Below, in pieces: positions 1 to 9,204 of a stretch of 34,058 nt of DNA (the stretch's first letter is position 1; the number at the start of each line of letters is the position of its first letter). The notes beneath the pieces are model-generated. The model worked only from the letters and a program-made list of their open reading frames with translations. It made no database searches and was not told the origin of the DNA. This stretch comes from Candidatus Helarchaeota archaeon. Lineage in GTDB: Archaea; Asgardarchaeota; Lokiarchaeia; Helarchaeales; HEL-GB-A. A program made the translations under genes and the position numbers. The stretch is taken from NCBI GenBank assembly GCA_016840125.1, contig JAEOSY010000184.1, forward strand, positions 1 to 34,058. The letters run 5' to 3'.

Positions 1-3000
1 ACCGTTTCAAAATTCGAGTAGCTGCCTTAGTGACTTCCTCATCGAGCTGTGCCTTCACTCTCCCCTTATGTAAGTAATTCAATCTCAATTGGTTTTGGAG
101 TTGCCCAAGACGGTGTCCTAACTTTTCTGGGACAGGAAACTTCCTTCGCTCCAGAGACTTTATCCTATTCTGAACTTTTTTATAACGTCTCTGAATGTTA
201 TTAATCTCATGATATAATCCCCGATTGCATTCTCTCTTCATCTTGCGAATAATCTTCACCAAGAATCCCATTCTGTTCTTCATGAGATGCGTTAAGAATC
301 GCTTAAGTAATTTACTCGCATCATCTTCCAAATGAATGGGCAATTTCGTTACTGCGCTACTTCTACTTGAGGTTTTCTTTACTTTGCTTTTCGCTTTATT
401 TGCATCTACTTGTGATTGCAATCTAGCAAACAAACTCTTAAAATCTTTTAATACTCTAGGAACAATACGATGCATATAATTAGAAATATCAGGTTGTGCT
501 AGAATTCGCTGAAAGAGTAAATGGTAGTCAACCCACCTCATATTCTGCCCATGGATGCGGATCTTCTGCAATTCGTCGTCAATGAACAAATATTTCTGAG
601 TTGTTGCAGCAGCAAGGATATACGGGGATATCCTATTTACATCAAATCCAATAATCAAATTCTCATCTGTTTCTTTTAACGTCTGCCTGAGAAATCTCGT
701 TTCAGGTTTGAATACTTTTGACGCGACTGCTTTTTCAGCTGAAAAATAAATAGATGCAACGACCTTCCTGCTCGCTGGTCTCGGAGGCAAAATATTGATA
801 CCTCGCAATTCTGCTTCTGAATGTGACATCACTTGACACATTTTTTTAGTGAGGACTGCTTCCATAGGCAGACTTTTAAAAAAAAACCCATAAAATGTTT
901 TGAATGCGGCTAATCCTTCATTAAAAAGATCCTCAATAAAAAAGCGATCTAAAAGCGTCTTAACAGGTGCTGTCTTTAAGGCCTTAATTGCATCCTTCTT
1001 AGGTAATGCGACCACTAACGTTGGACGGACATTCTTATGACATTTTTCAACGTCTGGCTGAGATTTGAGTTGTTGATGAATTTCTCGTGAAATCTTTGCA
1101 AATGAGCTTTGCCGATAAATTAAATGATCATGATTAAACGGTGCCAAATCCAACGGGATGGTCTCTCCACTCCTTTTTGGTGAGCAGAAAGGTACTGTGA
1201 GAACATTTCGAGGCGTTAGTAAGGAAATAACATCCCTTGAAACAACTTCTAAGTCTGGGTTATAGGACTGTATTATGCATGCTCGAGGAAGTAAACCTCC
1301 TAGAACTGTGCGCAACTTCCCAGTGATCTTAGTTATATTTTTATTGTTTGGAAAATTTAGCTTGAGTTCCTCCCGTAAAATATGGAGAAATGTCCGTAAA
1401 TTCCCTCTACTATCGATCAATCGAATATTCGCTATAATGGATGCAATCGCATGGAATTGCTTATTCGATGGAATAACGAGTGAAAATAAATTAATCTTAG
1501 AGGAAAACAATTTGTCGAGAATCTGATCTTTTAGAAACTCCAAAATAAAAAGATGAACTTTCTTTATGTCTTGATAATCTTGCATTTCCTCGTTTTTTTC
1601 AATTTTTTTAATTATACTCTTTGTTTCGGTTATGTTCCTCTCCAGTGCAATGCTGAGAGAGACCTGCTGAAGGGCAATACGGTCCGGATACAGCATTTGT
1701 AAGACATCAGTGCCTTTAAATCCTAAATTTTGTCTTAAATAATCCAATAACTTCTCTCGATTCTGGGGAATGGCTAATAATGTTTGAATCTGTTCCGCTA
1801 TTTTGGTTAACTTTTTCTTTCGTAATAGCCCTTTAGGGATTGGCTCAACACTCAAGAGTCGGTAGAGAAATCCTTTTTTAGCCAGAACTTTAAGAATATA
1901 CCTTTGCTGCGTCCTTTTTTTTATATCGATACCGAGAACTGACTCAATTCCCTGTCTAAGCCAACTGGTCGGAGTGCGACCGTGTGTCTCCTTCCTCCCC
2001 CTAATTTTAGCCTCAAGGTGAAACGCCCTCGGTATGGCGGGACTCCGTAATACTGCATTGCAAAGCGAACAGAGATATTCATGATCCCTGATAACATTAA
2101 CCGCCCCACAACTCTCACAAATCCAAAGCAAGTCGAGACGTCGTCGCCACCCAAAAGTTAGATTCCGTACCCATGATGGTGTGACTCTCCATAATTCTGC
2201 GAGATGATATCGAAAGTAAAACGGTAAATGTCCTGAAGCTAAAAAACTATAGATTGCGAAGCGGAACCTCGACTCCCCAATTAAGTTCTTAAAATCGCGC
2301 AACTTTTCATTTAAAGTTAAAAAATGAGATATCGATCTTTTAAGATGGCTGTAAGCTACAATTTGTATATCTCTGCTTCCCCACATATACTTCTTCGATT
2401 TTGTTAGCCAAAATCGCAAGTCTTCAAACGGCGCACCTTCTGCGATTGGTTTTTTGAGAACGCGTTTTTCCCCCTTGCTCCCCCCTTTGGTCTTTTCCAG
2501 TACAATTTCTTCTTGCTCAGAGCTAAAATATAAATCATAAATCATTTCACGGATGGCATTACAATCAACCTCATCCTTTTGTTCAAAAATCTCCAATGAC
2601 TGCAAAACTTTCCGAATAGTATGCTTTTTAGGTGTTGATTTACCCCCTTCGATGTCAATAATCGTTCTTAGACTGACCGAGGCTTTTTTGGCAAGATCTG
2701 CCTGAGTCAGCCCCATCAGCTTTCGAATCTTTCTTAAATTCGTTGGCGTAAAAGTGGGCAAATCACGATCAATGGTTGGTGATTTAATATAGAGAACTGC
2801 TTCCTTACACAGATTTTCTATCCCCTCCGCGAAAATTCGGGTATAAGTTCCAAGTAACCTCAAAAAAACTGCTTGAATATTAACTTTCGACTCTGAAATA
2901 CTCTCTATTTTAGATTCATTCTTCTTGATAAATTTTAGAATATATTGCTTGACGTTTTTTGGTACAGAAAACTGAACTTTATAGGAGCGAAATACTTGAT

Positions 3001-3652
3001 CAATTTGCGAAGTTTCGAAGTTTGTAAGGTTATCCATTTTGGGATCACTCCAAGAAATTTGCGATGACTCCATAACTGCGGGGGAATCGCTTGCTAACGG
3101 GGTAAATAATTCAATCCCTTTCACAGACGGACTTGGAGGCGAGTTAGTACTCATCTCGAAGGCTGTTTTCTGTGTAGTAAAAAATTCTGCCCTTGATAAA
3201 CTTTCTAGATCAATTTCTTCTGAAAAATCCCTTTTAATCTCCCCTATAGGCGTAAAGGAGTCCAACTCTCGAGACTGAGAAGTAGGGATACCTAAATAAC
3301 ACCATCTTAGAAACTCCGATCTAATTGTTGAGTCTGGCGCATTTAAGCTCTCAAAATCACACATTAATAATTCGTTTTCAAAGTCATTTACTTTCTTTAC
3401 TTGATGTCGTACTCCTGGAAGTAAACTCCTAGCTAAGAATTGTTTAACTAAATCTGGATCATTTGAATTTTCTTTAATGAAATTTAAGATCTGTAGTCTT
3501 TCATCAAAATTCTTACCTTTCAAATTTGCGAGACATTCAACCAATGCCTTCACCTTATCATCATATGGTAGATCATCTGCAATTATCCTACATATATCTA
3601 ACCCCTCATCCTCCAACTTCTTTAGCCCTTTCTCCTTCCACTCATCTACCAT
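1..3652 (-). CDS. Very large XRE-HTH / zinc-ribbon / RuvC-like protein (partial, continues off left edge)
   Basis: I read this frame codon by codon from the ATG at 3652 to base 2 and found no stop, so at least 1217 residues are encoded and the C-terminus lies outside the window. An XRE-type helix-turn-helix is at about residues 304-350 (core MGLTQADLAKKASVSLRTI). A CxxC-x12-CxxC zinc ribbon uses C512, C515, C528 and C531. Residues 999-1018 (NLIIGFDVNRISPYILAAAT) look like the first strand of a RuvC/RNase H fold with D1004 as putative metal ligand, followed by a long Lys/Arg-rich helical stretch like the one between RuvC-I and RuvC-II in TnpB/Cas12 proteins. Residues 1-300 are not recognised. 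AAAGGT lies about 11 bases before the ATG, and an in-frame TAG upstream limits the N-terminus. It follows the JAMM gene by 22 bases, so the two are probably co-transcribed. The open frame and helix-turn-helix are solid; the nuclease assignment is an inference because the RuvC-II/III region is missing. Confidence 0.85.
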   Translation of the reverse strand, partial: MVDEWKEKGLKKLEDEGLDICRIIADDLPYDDKVKALVECLANLKGKNFDERLQILNFIKENSNDPDLVKQFLARSLLPGVRHQVKKVNDFENELLMCDFESLNAPDSTIRSEFLRWCYLGIPTSQSRELDSFTPIGEIKRDFSEEIDLESLSRAEFFTTQKTAFEMSTNSPPSPSVKGIELFTPLASDSPAVMESSQISWSDPKMDNLTNFETSQIDQVFRSYKVQFSVPKNVKQYILKFIKKNESKIESISESKVNIQAVFLRLLGTYTRIFAEGIENLCKEAVLYIKSPTIDRDLPTFTPTNLRKIRKLMGLTQADLAKKASVSLRTIIDIEGGKSTPKKHTIRKVLQSLEIFEQKDEVDCNAIREMIYDLYFSSEQEEIVLEKTKGGSKGEKRVLKKPIAEGAPFEDLRFWLTKSKKYMWGSRDIQIVAYSHLKRSISHFLTLNEKLRDFKNLIGESRFRFAIYSFLASGHLPFYFRYHLAELWRVTPSWVRNLTFGWRRRLDLLWICESCGAVNVIRDHEYLCSLCNAVLRSPAIPRAFHLEAKIRGRKETHGRTPTSWLRQGIESVLGIDIKKRTQQRYILKVLAKKGFLYRLLSVEPIPKGLLRKKKLTKIAEQIQTLLAIPQNREKLLDYLRQNLGFKGTDVLQMLYPDRIALQQVSLSIALERNITETKSIIKKIEKNEEMQDYQDIKKVHLFILEFLKDQILDKLFSSKINLFSLVIPSNKQFHAIASIIANIRLIDSRGNLRTFLHILREELKLNFPNNKNITKITGKLRTVLGGLLPRACIIQSYNPDLEVVSRDVISLLTPRNVLTVPFCSPKRSGETIPLDLAPFNHDHLIYRQSSFAKISREIHQQLKSQPDVEKCHKNVRPTLVVALPKKDAIKALKTAPVKTLLDRFFIEDLFNEGLAAFKTFYGFFFKSLPMEAVLTKKMCQVMSHSEAELRGINILPPRPASRKVVASIYFSAEKAVASKVFKPETRFLRQTLKETDENLIIGFDVNRISPYILAAATTQKYLFIDDELQKIRIHGQNMRWVDYHLLFQRILAQPDISNYMHRIVPRVLKDFKSLFARLQSQVDANKAKSKVKKTSSRSSAVTKLPIHLEDDASKLLKRFLTHLMKNRMGFLVKIIRKMKRECNRGLYHEINNIQRRYKKVQNRIKSLERRKFPVPEKLGHRLGQLQNQLRLNYLHKGRVKAQLDEEVTKAATRILKR

Positions 3653-3674
3653 AATACCAAAACCTTTGAGATAA

Positions 3675-4442
3675 TCAATCTCCCCTGACAAAAGTACCTA
3701 TTTTAAAATAATTGGAAAATAAACGAGTTAACCTCCTATTTAGATTAAAGGTGTCTATACCAGATTCTCTCCGATACACTCCCACGATACAGGAATCTTT
3801 GGTTCGGCTGGGATCGATAACGATTGATCTTTCTAATATAGGTAATGATTTGCGAATCGTCCACGATTTATTCATCAGTTCAGCGACATCATTTGAAATT
3901 GATGCCCATGAAATTGAAGTTTTCTTTTCAAAAATGTTTATCACCTCTCGCCCTTCAAGGACACCTCCAATCATATAATATTTCCAAGAATTTTTACCCA
4001 TTAAAGATAGATCTTTCCTACTTGGAAATAAAGACCCATTCCAATGAGTATGGAAATCCGCTAGAATAGAGTCGCATCTTTCACATTTCCGACATTTAGC
4101 GCCATATTTTACTGAATCAAACTCTCCACATACTGGATCTGAAAACCGAGGATCGTTACTCTTTCCATCTTCACATATCATAAGCCCCTTTTCTACAGGA
4201 AGCTTTGCCCAATAAAGGTATGATTCATTTTGTAATTCACTAAACGGCAAGCTATCAAATGGAACCCTCTTTAAATAGTCTGGTATCTTGCAGAGGAGAT
4301 ATTCCTTTACCTCAACGTTCTTTATTTCATTAAAGAGTCGCCTTATTAAAGTTCTTTCACCTAGATCCTCATCATAGAGTATTAGCTCCTCCTCTTCATT
4401 CAAAATAACATTAAGGAAAAGCGGAATGATAAATAAGCTCAA
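3675..4442 (-). CDS. JAMM/MPN+ metalloprotease-like protein with cysteine cluster
   Basis: The 255-residue protein contains a complete JAMM metal-site signature, H-x-H-x7-S-x2-D, at H131, H133, S141 and D144 (HTHWNGSLFPSRKD). The next strand (YYMIGGVLEGREVINIF) fits an MPN fold, and E84 in VEKGLMIC could be the upstream catalytic Glu. Known JAMM enzymes are zinc isopeptidases (Rpn11, ubiquitin-like removal) or RadC-type proteins of mobile elements; the substrate here is unknown. Unusually, four cysteines (C105, C117, C120, C123) sit directly before the active-site His pair and may form a second metal site. The start used is a TTG at 4442 with GGGGGAT just upstream; no in-frame ATG lies near it, so the N-terminus is uncertain. 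The stop is 22 bases before the ATG of the giant downstream gene, suggesting an operon. Function beyond metalloprotease-like is not claimed. Confidence 0.75.
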   Translation of the reverse strand: MSLFIIPLFLNVILNEEEELILYDEDLGERTLIRRLFNEIKNVEVKEYLLCKIPDYLKRVPFDSLPFSELQNESYLYWAKLPVEKGLMICEDGKSNDPRFSDPVCGEFDSVKYGAKCRKCERCDSILADFHTHWNGSLFPSRKDLSLMGKNSWKYYMIGGVLEGREVINIFEKKTSISWASISNDVAELMNKSWTIRKSLPILERSIVIDPSRTKDSCIVGVYRRESGIDTFNLNRRLTRLFSNYFKIGTFVRGD

Positions 4443-4511
4443 ATCCCCCTTCTCTTTCTTCCTTTTTTTGCAGGGGTAAAAAAAATAATGATTGCTGAAG
4501 GAGAAATAGAA

Positions 4512-4751
4512 ATGGTGAATTTTAAGGAAAAATCTATCCTCACATGGTATGGTGTGGATTGGTACTACGATGGTAAGCTTTTCTGGTGTAAAGATCCGCA
4601 GAGGACGGGGATTTATGGTGGAGTACTTCTGAAGAATATGAATATCCCTTACCTCAAGCGTATCTCAGCACAGAAATCCTATTGGGAAAATTACTGGCAG
4701 AGAGTTCTAGGGCTAGCGCAGAATGATGTAAAAAAACCTCTCGAAAATTAG
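4512..4751 (+). CDS. Small hypothetical protein, Trp/Tyr-rich
   Basis: A 79-codon frame starts at the ATG at 4512, preceded by GGAG about 9 bases upstream; an in-frame ATG at 4488 is possible but lacks a good ribosome binding site. The product is rich in aromatic residues (WYGVDWYYDGKLFWC), has one cysteine and no membrane segment or recognised domain. A T-rich run (4757-4773) follows the stop and could terminate transcription. It is divergent from the JAMM gene with a gap of only about 70 bases. I do not recognise the family, and it could be a remnant of a larger gene. Confidence 0.4.
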   Translation: MVNFKEKSILTWYGVDWYYDGKLFWCKDPQRTGIYGGVLLKNMNIPYLKRISAQKSYWENYWQRVLGLAQNDVKKPLEN

Positions 4752-5072
4752 ATTAACTTCTTTCCCTTTTTTTTACCATGAATATGTTTATCACCATTGA
4801 GTTTTTTCTTCTTTTAAGTCTACTTTTAGGCATAAAAATGTCTATTATTAGATTGTTATTTGAGATTTGAATAGAAAGTTTGTAGAGAGTTGGTGTTTTT
4901 TAAAGTAAAGTTTATGGTGAAGGATAGTCAAAATCATTAACTTTTTTTTGTATAAATGTCTATACTAATTGTAGATAAGTTCAGACGCGCGGATGTAAGT
5001 TGAGTTTGAATTTTCTGTAAATATAGAATGATGGTGTAAATATACATTTCGCACATAGAAGACAGATCTCCA
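4752..5072. other. Gene-free AT-rich interval
   Basis: About 320 bases between the small ORF and the end of the CoA-transferase gene. It begins with a T-rich run that may end transcription of the small ORF. I see no convincing ORF, tRNA, repeat or transposon end. It separates the JAMM/giant-protein locus from the metabolic genes and is a possible element boundary, but no att-like repeat is visible. Confidence 0.5.
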
Positions 5073-6254
5073 TTAAACTACACCATTTTTTCTCAATTGA
5101 CTAAGTTCCTCTTCGGAGTAATTCAATAGTTCTGACAAAATCGCTTCAGTGTGTTGTCCTAAGGCTGGACCATGAGGATCATTTATTTCTCCAGGAGATT
5201 CTGATAATTTAATTATAATACCTGGGAGTTTTACTGATTTTCCAACCTCGGGTAATTCTACATCCCGACTCATGCCACGAGCCAAAAGTTGAGGATGCTC
5301 TTGAACTTTATCAAACGGTATCACTGGACCGCCTGGAATTCTATTCTTATTCATCAGGGTAACAACCTCACCGGTCGTTTTAGTTTGTGTCCAGTTTGAT
5401 AAAATTGTATCTACTTCCTCGCCTCGCTTCCAGCGTTTGAGTGGGGAATTATACCGTCTATCCCGCTTGAGAGCGGGATTTTCCATAACGTCACAAATTC
5501 GATGCCATTGCTTTTCAGTGATTACTACTATACTCACGTAGCCATCCTTGGTTTTAAAGACATTATAAAGCGGGAGGATGCGTGAAAAGGATTGTTCAAT
5601 TTCATCTTTTAGTGTATGGGATATATGTGCGAGAATATTATACGCAAACATGATATCCTGCATTGAAATATCTATGAGTTGACCTTTTCCAGTTCTTTCT
5701 CGATAAAATAATGCTTGCATTACACCTAACGCACAATAAGTCCCGGCATTTATATCTGCAAAAGGAATTTTAGGCATTTCATACATTTTCAAAGTGTCTA
5801 GAATGCCTCCTGTAGCTTGTGCGACAATGTCAAAAGCTGGTTGTTTGATATACTCCTCAATTCCCGAACGTCCAAATCCGCTAATTGCCGCAAATATTAT
5901 TCTGGGATTTACTTTCTTTAAATCTTCATACCCAAGATTCATTGCTTCCAAGTCACCGGGAAGGGCATTAGTGAGGACTACATCCGCCTCCTTAACTAAT
6001 TGCTTGAATATTTCCCTCGCCTTCTCACTTTTTTTAAGATTTAAAGTAATACTCTTTTTATTTCGATTAAACACAGTATAAAGTGGTGCTAAACCCTTTT
6101 CAAATAGTGTACCGACCCTTATATAATCTCCAATCGGCGAGGGCTCTATTTTAATAACTTCAGCCCCCATGTCCGCCAATAGCATTCCACACCAAGGACC
6201 TGAAAAGAATTGAGACAGATCCAAAATACGAATTCCTTCCAATACCATCTTCAT
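5073..6254 (-). CDS. CoA-transferase, family III (CaiB/BaiF/Frc type)
   Basis: The 393-residue length is typical for class III CoA-transferases, which move CoA between carboxylic acids through aspartyl-CoA intermediates in the cytoplasm. The N-terminus (GIRILDLSQFFSGPWCGMLL, then GAEVIKIEP) is the family's nucleotide-binding half. D168 in PFADINAG matches the catalytic Asp. Later family blocks (RTGKGQLIDISMQD; GGPVIPFDKVQEHPQLLARG) are present. The acyl substrate cannot be read from sequence; formyl-, carnitine-, bile-acid- and succinyl-type enzymes all share this fold. The start is MKM at 6254, with AAGGG about 7 bases upstream, inside the 9-base gap after the C_GCxxG_C_C gene, so the two are co-transcribed. 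Nothing in the active-site region is missing. Confidence 0.93.
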   Translation of the reverse strand: MKMVLEGIRILDLSQFFSGPWCGMLLADMGAEVIKIEPSPIGDYIRVGTLFEKGLAPLYTVFNRNKKSITLNLKKSEKAREIFKQLVKEADVVLTNALPGDLEAMNLGYEDLKKVNPRIIFAAISGFGRSGIEEYIKQPAFDIVAQATGGILDTLKMYEMPKIPFADINAGTYCALGVMQALFYRERTGKGQLIDISMQDIMFAYNILAHISHTLKDEIEQSFSRILPLYNVFKTKDGYVSIVVITEKQWHRICDVMENPALKRDRRYNSPLKRWKRGEEVDTILSNWTQTKTTGEVVTLMNKNRIPGGPVIPFDKVQEHPQLLARGMSRDVELPEVGKSVKLPGIIIKLSESPGEINDPHGPALGQHTEAILSELLNYSEEELSQLRKNGVV

Positions 6255-6263
6255 AAAAACCCT

Positions 6264-6695
6264 TCATAGAATTTTATCAAGAATATCTACAGCATCCTGA
6301 ACAAATTTTACACACCTTGTAGCCAGCAGATTCTTTTCTTTCATAAGTGATCTTCCTTCGGGTGTGTATAAATCACAACCCAGTAGATCTTTACAAACAA
6401 CTGATCCATTCCGTTGTTCAAATTCTTCAGAAAATTCATCCACAAGCTTATATGTTGCTTCCTTTGCTTCTGCATCTTCAATCGTCCCCATCCCATATTT
6501 AAGACCAATAACCATGATCGCACCTGTAACTGCGCCACATGTCTTTCCCCTATGCATTCCTCCACCAAAACCTGTTGCGATTTTAAGCGCAATTTCTCTT
6601 CCCAAACCAAAATCTTCGCTGTAGCAAGAAAAAATTGCTTGAGAACAGCTGAAACCCTTTTCAAAGGTGGTCACCGCACATTTGACCTTACTCAT
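6264..6695 (-). CDS. C_GCxxG_C_C family redox-type protein
   Basis: The 143-residue protein carries the family signature: FSCSQA around C17, the glycine-rich GFGGGMHRG at 42-50, then TCGAVTGA with C53, and later C101, C107 and C128. Members are small cysteine-rich proteins (TIGR01909/PF09719 as I recall) thought to have redox or metal roles; no reaction is established. It is the first gene of a leftward operon with the CoA-transferase. GAGGT lies about 9 bases before the ATG and a TATA box about 45 bases before it. All expected conserved cysteines are present. No membrane segment or signal peptide is seen, so it is cytoplasmic. Confidence 0.9.
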   Translation of the reverse strand: MSKVKCAVTTFEKGFSCSQAIFSCYSEDFGLGREIALKIATGFGGGMHRGKTCGAVTGAIMVIGLKYGMGTIEDAEAKEATYKLVDEFSEEFEQRNGSVVCKDLLGCDLYTPEGRSLMKEKNLLATRCVKFVQDAVDILDKIL

Positions 6696-6735
6696 TTATC
6701 TCTACCTCAAATTCTACTCATTTATAACCAAGAAT

Positions 6736-6745
6736 CTTTATAAAT
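6736..6745 (-). promoter_or_regulatory. TATA box of the C_GCxxG_C_C / CoA-transferase operon
   Basis: Read leftward, ATTTATAAAG lies about 45 bases before the ATG at 6695. With the usual archaeal spacing of about 26 bases to the transcription start, the leader would be roughly 20 bases and contain the GAGGT ribosome binding site. Confidence 0.6.
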
Positions 6746-6762
6746 CAAATCTCTCAATTTTA

Positions 6763-6770
6763 GTATAAAA
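6763..6770 (+). promoter_or_regulatory. TATA box of the GH36 gene (leaderless transcript)
   Basis: GTATAAAA is centred about 20 bases before the ATG at 6787. Archaeal transcription starts about 26 bases after the TATA centre, which puts the start at or next to the ATG, so the message is probably leaderless. No strong ribosome binding site is seen, which agrees. Confidence 0.6.
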
Positions 6771-6786
6771 TCTGGTTGGATTTCTT

Positions 6787-9204
6787 ATGGCTCCAGTAAA
6801 ATTTAACGAATCTGAAGAGTCTCTTCAATTAAATAATGATTTAATCCTATTCCAGTTTAATTTAGAGCGGGGTACTTACGATATTATAGATTTAATGGCT
6901 AAAAAACCAGTTATTACGGAATTATACTATCAAATTTCGGTGACTCTTAATGGTTCAAACCGAGTTTTCTCAAGTATCCAAACAAATAATTCGAAATGGG
7001 ATACCAAGGAAATTAAAGACGTTATAGGAACAGGATTAATGCTTACAATCTACCAAACTCATCCTGAATTAGAAATTCAGTTCAGGATCAGTTTGTATTC
7101 TGAAATGAATTCGATTTTCATTCAAATAAGTTTTAAAGTAGTACAGGACTCAATTAATCTCATAAATGTGAAACCATTTCTATTTCAAAAGGGCGATTTT
7201 CCAATTGGATCTGCACCTGATCTCAGAATTTTAAAAAACGATTGGCAATCTTGGAGCTCCATTGAGGTTGTTGATTTATCATTTAAAGAAAACCGATCCA
7301 ATGTTAAAGTAGAGCGGCGAGGGAAACATGCTTTTGAAAGAAACCCGAAAGCTGGAGAGATTTGGTCTCATTATTTATCGATTATTAAAAATCTTAAAAC
7401 AAAAAATCAATTATTCTTAGGTTTTATTAGCTTAGCGAATCAACATGCTCAAATAATATGGAAAATAGAAAGGAAAAAGCAGATTAATTCAATTCAAGCT
7501 ATTTGTTCTGGAGATTCCATTTTATTGGCGAAAGATGATCAATTAGACTCCGAGATTTTGATGATTTCGATAGATAGTAATCCGACTATCTTAGAAAGAT
7601 GGGCTGAAATCACTGGCAATTTCATGAATAAACGAACCTCCTCATACGTTCCTTTTGGATGGTGTTCCTGGTACCAATATTTTAAGGCAATCAATGAGGA
7701 AAAGATAAAATTAAACTTGGAAGTGGCCCAGAAACTCAAAGAACAGATACCTATTGAGTATTTTCAAATTGATGATGGTTATGAACCTAAAAATGCCATG
7801 GGTGACTGGCTTGAAACTGAACCAAAGAAGTTCCCTAAGGGACTCAAGGATTTAGCTCAACAAATTAAAGACGCAGGATTCAAACCAGGAATATGGTTAG
7901 CTCCATTCTTGATTTCTAACAATTCTAAGTTATTCAAAAACCATGAAGACTGGATTTTAAGGAATAAAACTGGGAAAAAAATCTGGGGGGCGTGGCCTTT
8001 CCTCGGGGCCTCTTCAATCTTAAAAGGAATATTCAAGGATCGCGTATATTCTTTAGATCTCACTAATCCCGAAGTTCAATCCTGGCTGAAGAGTACAATT
8101 GAGACATTAGTAAAAGATTTTGGATTCACGTATCTTAAAATAGATTTTATCTACGCTGGTGCAATAGAAGCCGTGCGGTACAATCCAAAAATGACAAGAA
8201 TTCAAGCTTATCGCAAAGGATTAGAAATAATTCGGGAAGCCGCAGGTGAAGAAACGTTCATTCTAGGATGTGGTGCTCCTTATGGTCCTTCTATTGGAAT
8301 AGTAGATGCAATGCGTGTTAGTACGGATACAGCACCCGGCTTTAAGGTTCCCTTTATTTTGAATTTAATGAATAACCTATTCTTTGCCAAATTAGAAAAT
8401 ATTCCTTCAATAGAAAATGCCATGCAACAAAATATCCAACGGTTTTTCTTTCACAACAACTTCTGGATTAATGATCCCGATACTCTGATAGTCCGTCATG
8501 AGAGTGGATTGTCCCTCGATGAACTCCGCTTCGAGATAACTGTCATCGGATTACTTGGGGGCCTTCTATTGATAAGTGATAACATGGCCAATTATACTTC
8601 AAAGGAAATAGAATTAATTCAAATCCTGATTCCTCCATCAGGTATTACTGCACGCCCTCTTTATATGTTAAAGGAGAACTATCCCTCTATTTTAATGTTA
8701 GATCTAGAGACCCCATTTGATAAATGGAAGTTAATCGGAGTTCTAAACTGGTCGAACAAAACCAAAGCCTATACTCTTAACCTCGATCAGATTTTTGACA
8801 CGGAAAAAGGAATATACCATGTGTTTGAGTTTTGGGATCGGAAATATTTCGGTATCCAAGAATCAATAATGGAATGCGAACCCTTAAATAAGCACTCTGC
8901 GAAACTCTATTCTATCCGTCAGATGAAAGATAAACCCTCTCTGCTATCCTCCTCCTTTCATATTACCCAAGGTGGAACTGAAGTCAAGAAATTTGATTAT
9001 AACGAAGCAAGTGGTTCTATTCAAATAGATTTAGAAAAAGAAGGGATATGTAAGGGAGAACTTTTCATTTTCATTCCTTCTAATCTATTAGACAAGAAAA
9101 TTAATATCATTGGAGAATACTTGGAATTTAAACTCTCTGAAAATACGCTTATTATAAAACTAGAAATCCAAAACAAAACAACTTTGGTTATTGAATTAAA
9201 GTAA
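6787..9204 (+). CDS. Glycoside hydrolase family 36-like alpha-galactosidase / raffinose-synthase-type enzyme
   Basis: The 805-residue protein has an N-terminal beta-sandwich region (about 1-270), a central TIM barrel (about 285-600) and a C-terminal beta domain. The barrel starts with PFGWCSWYQY (289-298) followed by FQIDDGYE (326-333). The KxD nucleophile motif is LKIDF with D453, and the acid/base is probably D514 in MRVSTDTAPGF. These are the clan GH-D hallmarks of retaining alpha-galactosidases and raffinose/stachyose synthases, which hydrolyse or transfer alpha-galactosyl groups. No signal peptide is seen, so it acts inside the cell on imported sugars. The next gene encodes a GPH-type sugar symporter, supporting an alpha-galactoside uptake and breakdown role. 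Hydrolase versus transferase activity cannot be separated from sequence alone. Confidence 0.9.
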   Translation: MAPVKFNESEESLQLNNDLILFQFNLERGTYDIIDLMAKKPVITELYYQISVTLNGSNRVFSSIQTNNSKWDTKEIKDVIGTGLMLTIYQTHPELEIQFRISLYSEMNSIFIQISFKVVQDSINLINVKPFLFQKGDFPIGSAPDLRILKNDWQSWSSIEVVDLSFKENRSNVKVERRGKHAFERNPKAGEIWSHYLSIIKNLKTKNQLFLGFISLANQHAQIIWKIERKKQINSIQAICSGDSILLAKDDQLDSEILMISIDSNPTILERWAEITGNFMNKRTSSYVPFGWCSWYQYFKAINEEKIKLNLEVAQKLKEQIPIEYFQIDDGYEPKNAMGDWLETEPKKFPKGLKDLAQQIKDAGFKPGIWLAPFLISNNSKLFKNHEDWILRNKTGKKIWGAWPFLGASSILKGIFKDRVYSLDLTNPEVQSWLKSTIETLVKDFGFTYLKIDFIYAGAIEAVRYNPKMTRIQAYRKGLEIIREAAGEETFILGCGAPYGPSIGIVDAMRVSTDTAPGFKVPFILNLMNNLFFAKLENIPSIENAMQQNIQRFFFHNNFWINDPDTLIVRHESGLSLDELRFEITVIGLLGGLLLISDNMANYTSKEIELIQILIPPSGITARPLYMLKENYPSILMLDLETPFDKWKLIGVLNWSNKTKAYTLNLDQIFDTEKGIYHVFEFWDRKYFGIQESIMECEPLNKHSAKLYSIRQMKDKPSLLSSSFHITQGGTEVKKFDYNEASGSIQIDLEKEGICKGELFIFIPSNLLDKKINIIGEYLEFKLSENTLIIKLEIQNKTTLVIELK

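Noticed and set aside
1275..1526. 83-codon rightward ORF
   Set aside because: It lies inside the verified giant leftward frame and shows no domain; the same holds for the other short frames over 1-3652.
1..3652. Left region as a decayed, gene-free pseudogene zone
   Set aside because: No complete ORF is visible there only because the gene runs off the edge; the frame has no stop over 1217 codons.
4752..5072. Possible CRISPR array, tRNA or transposon end
   Set aside because: No regularly spaced repeats, cloverleaf or terminal inverted repeat could be found.
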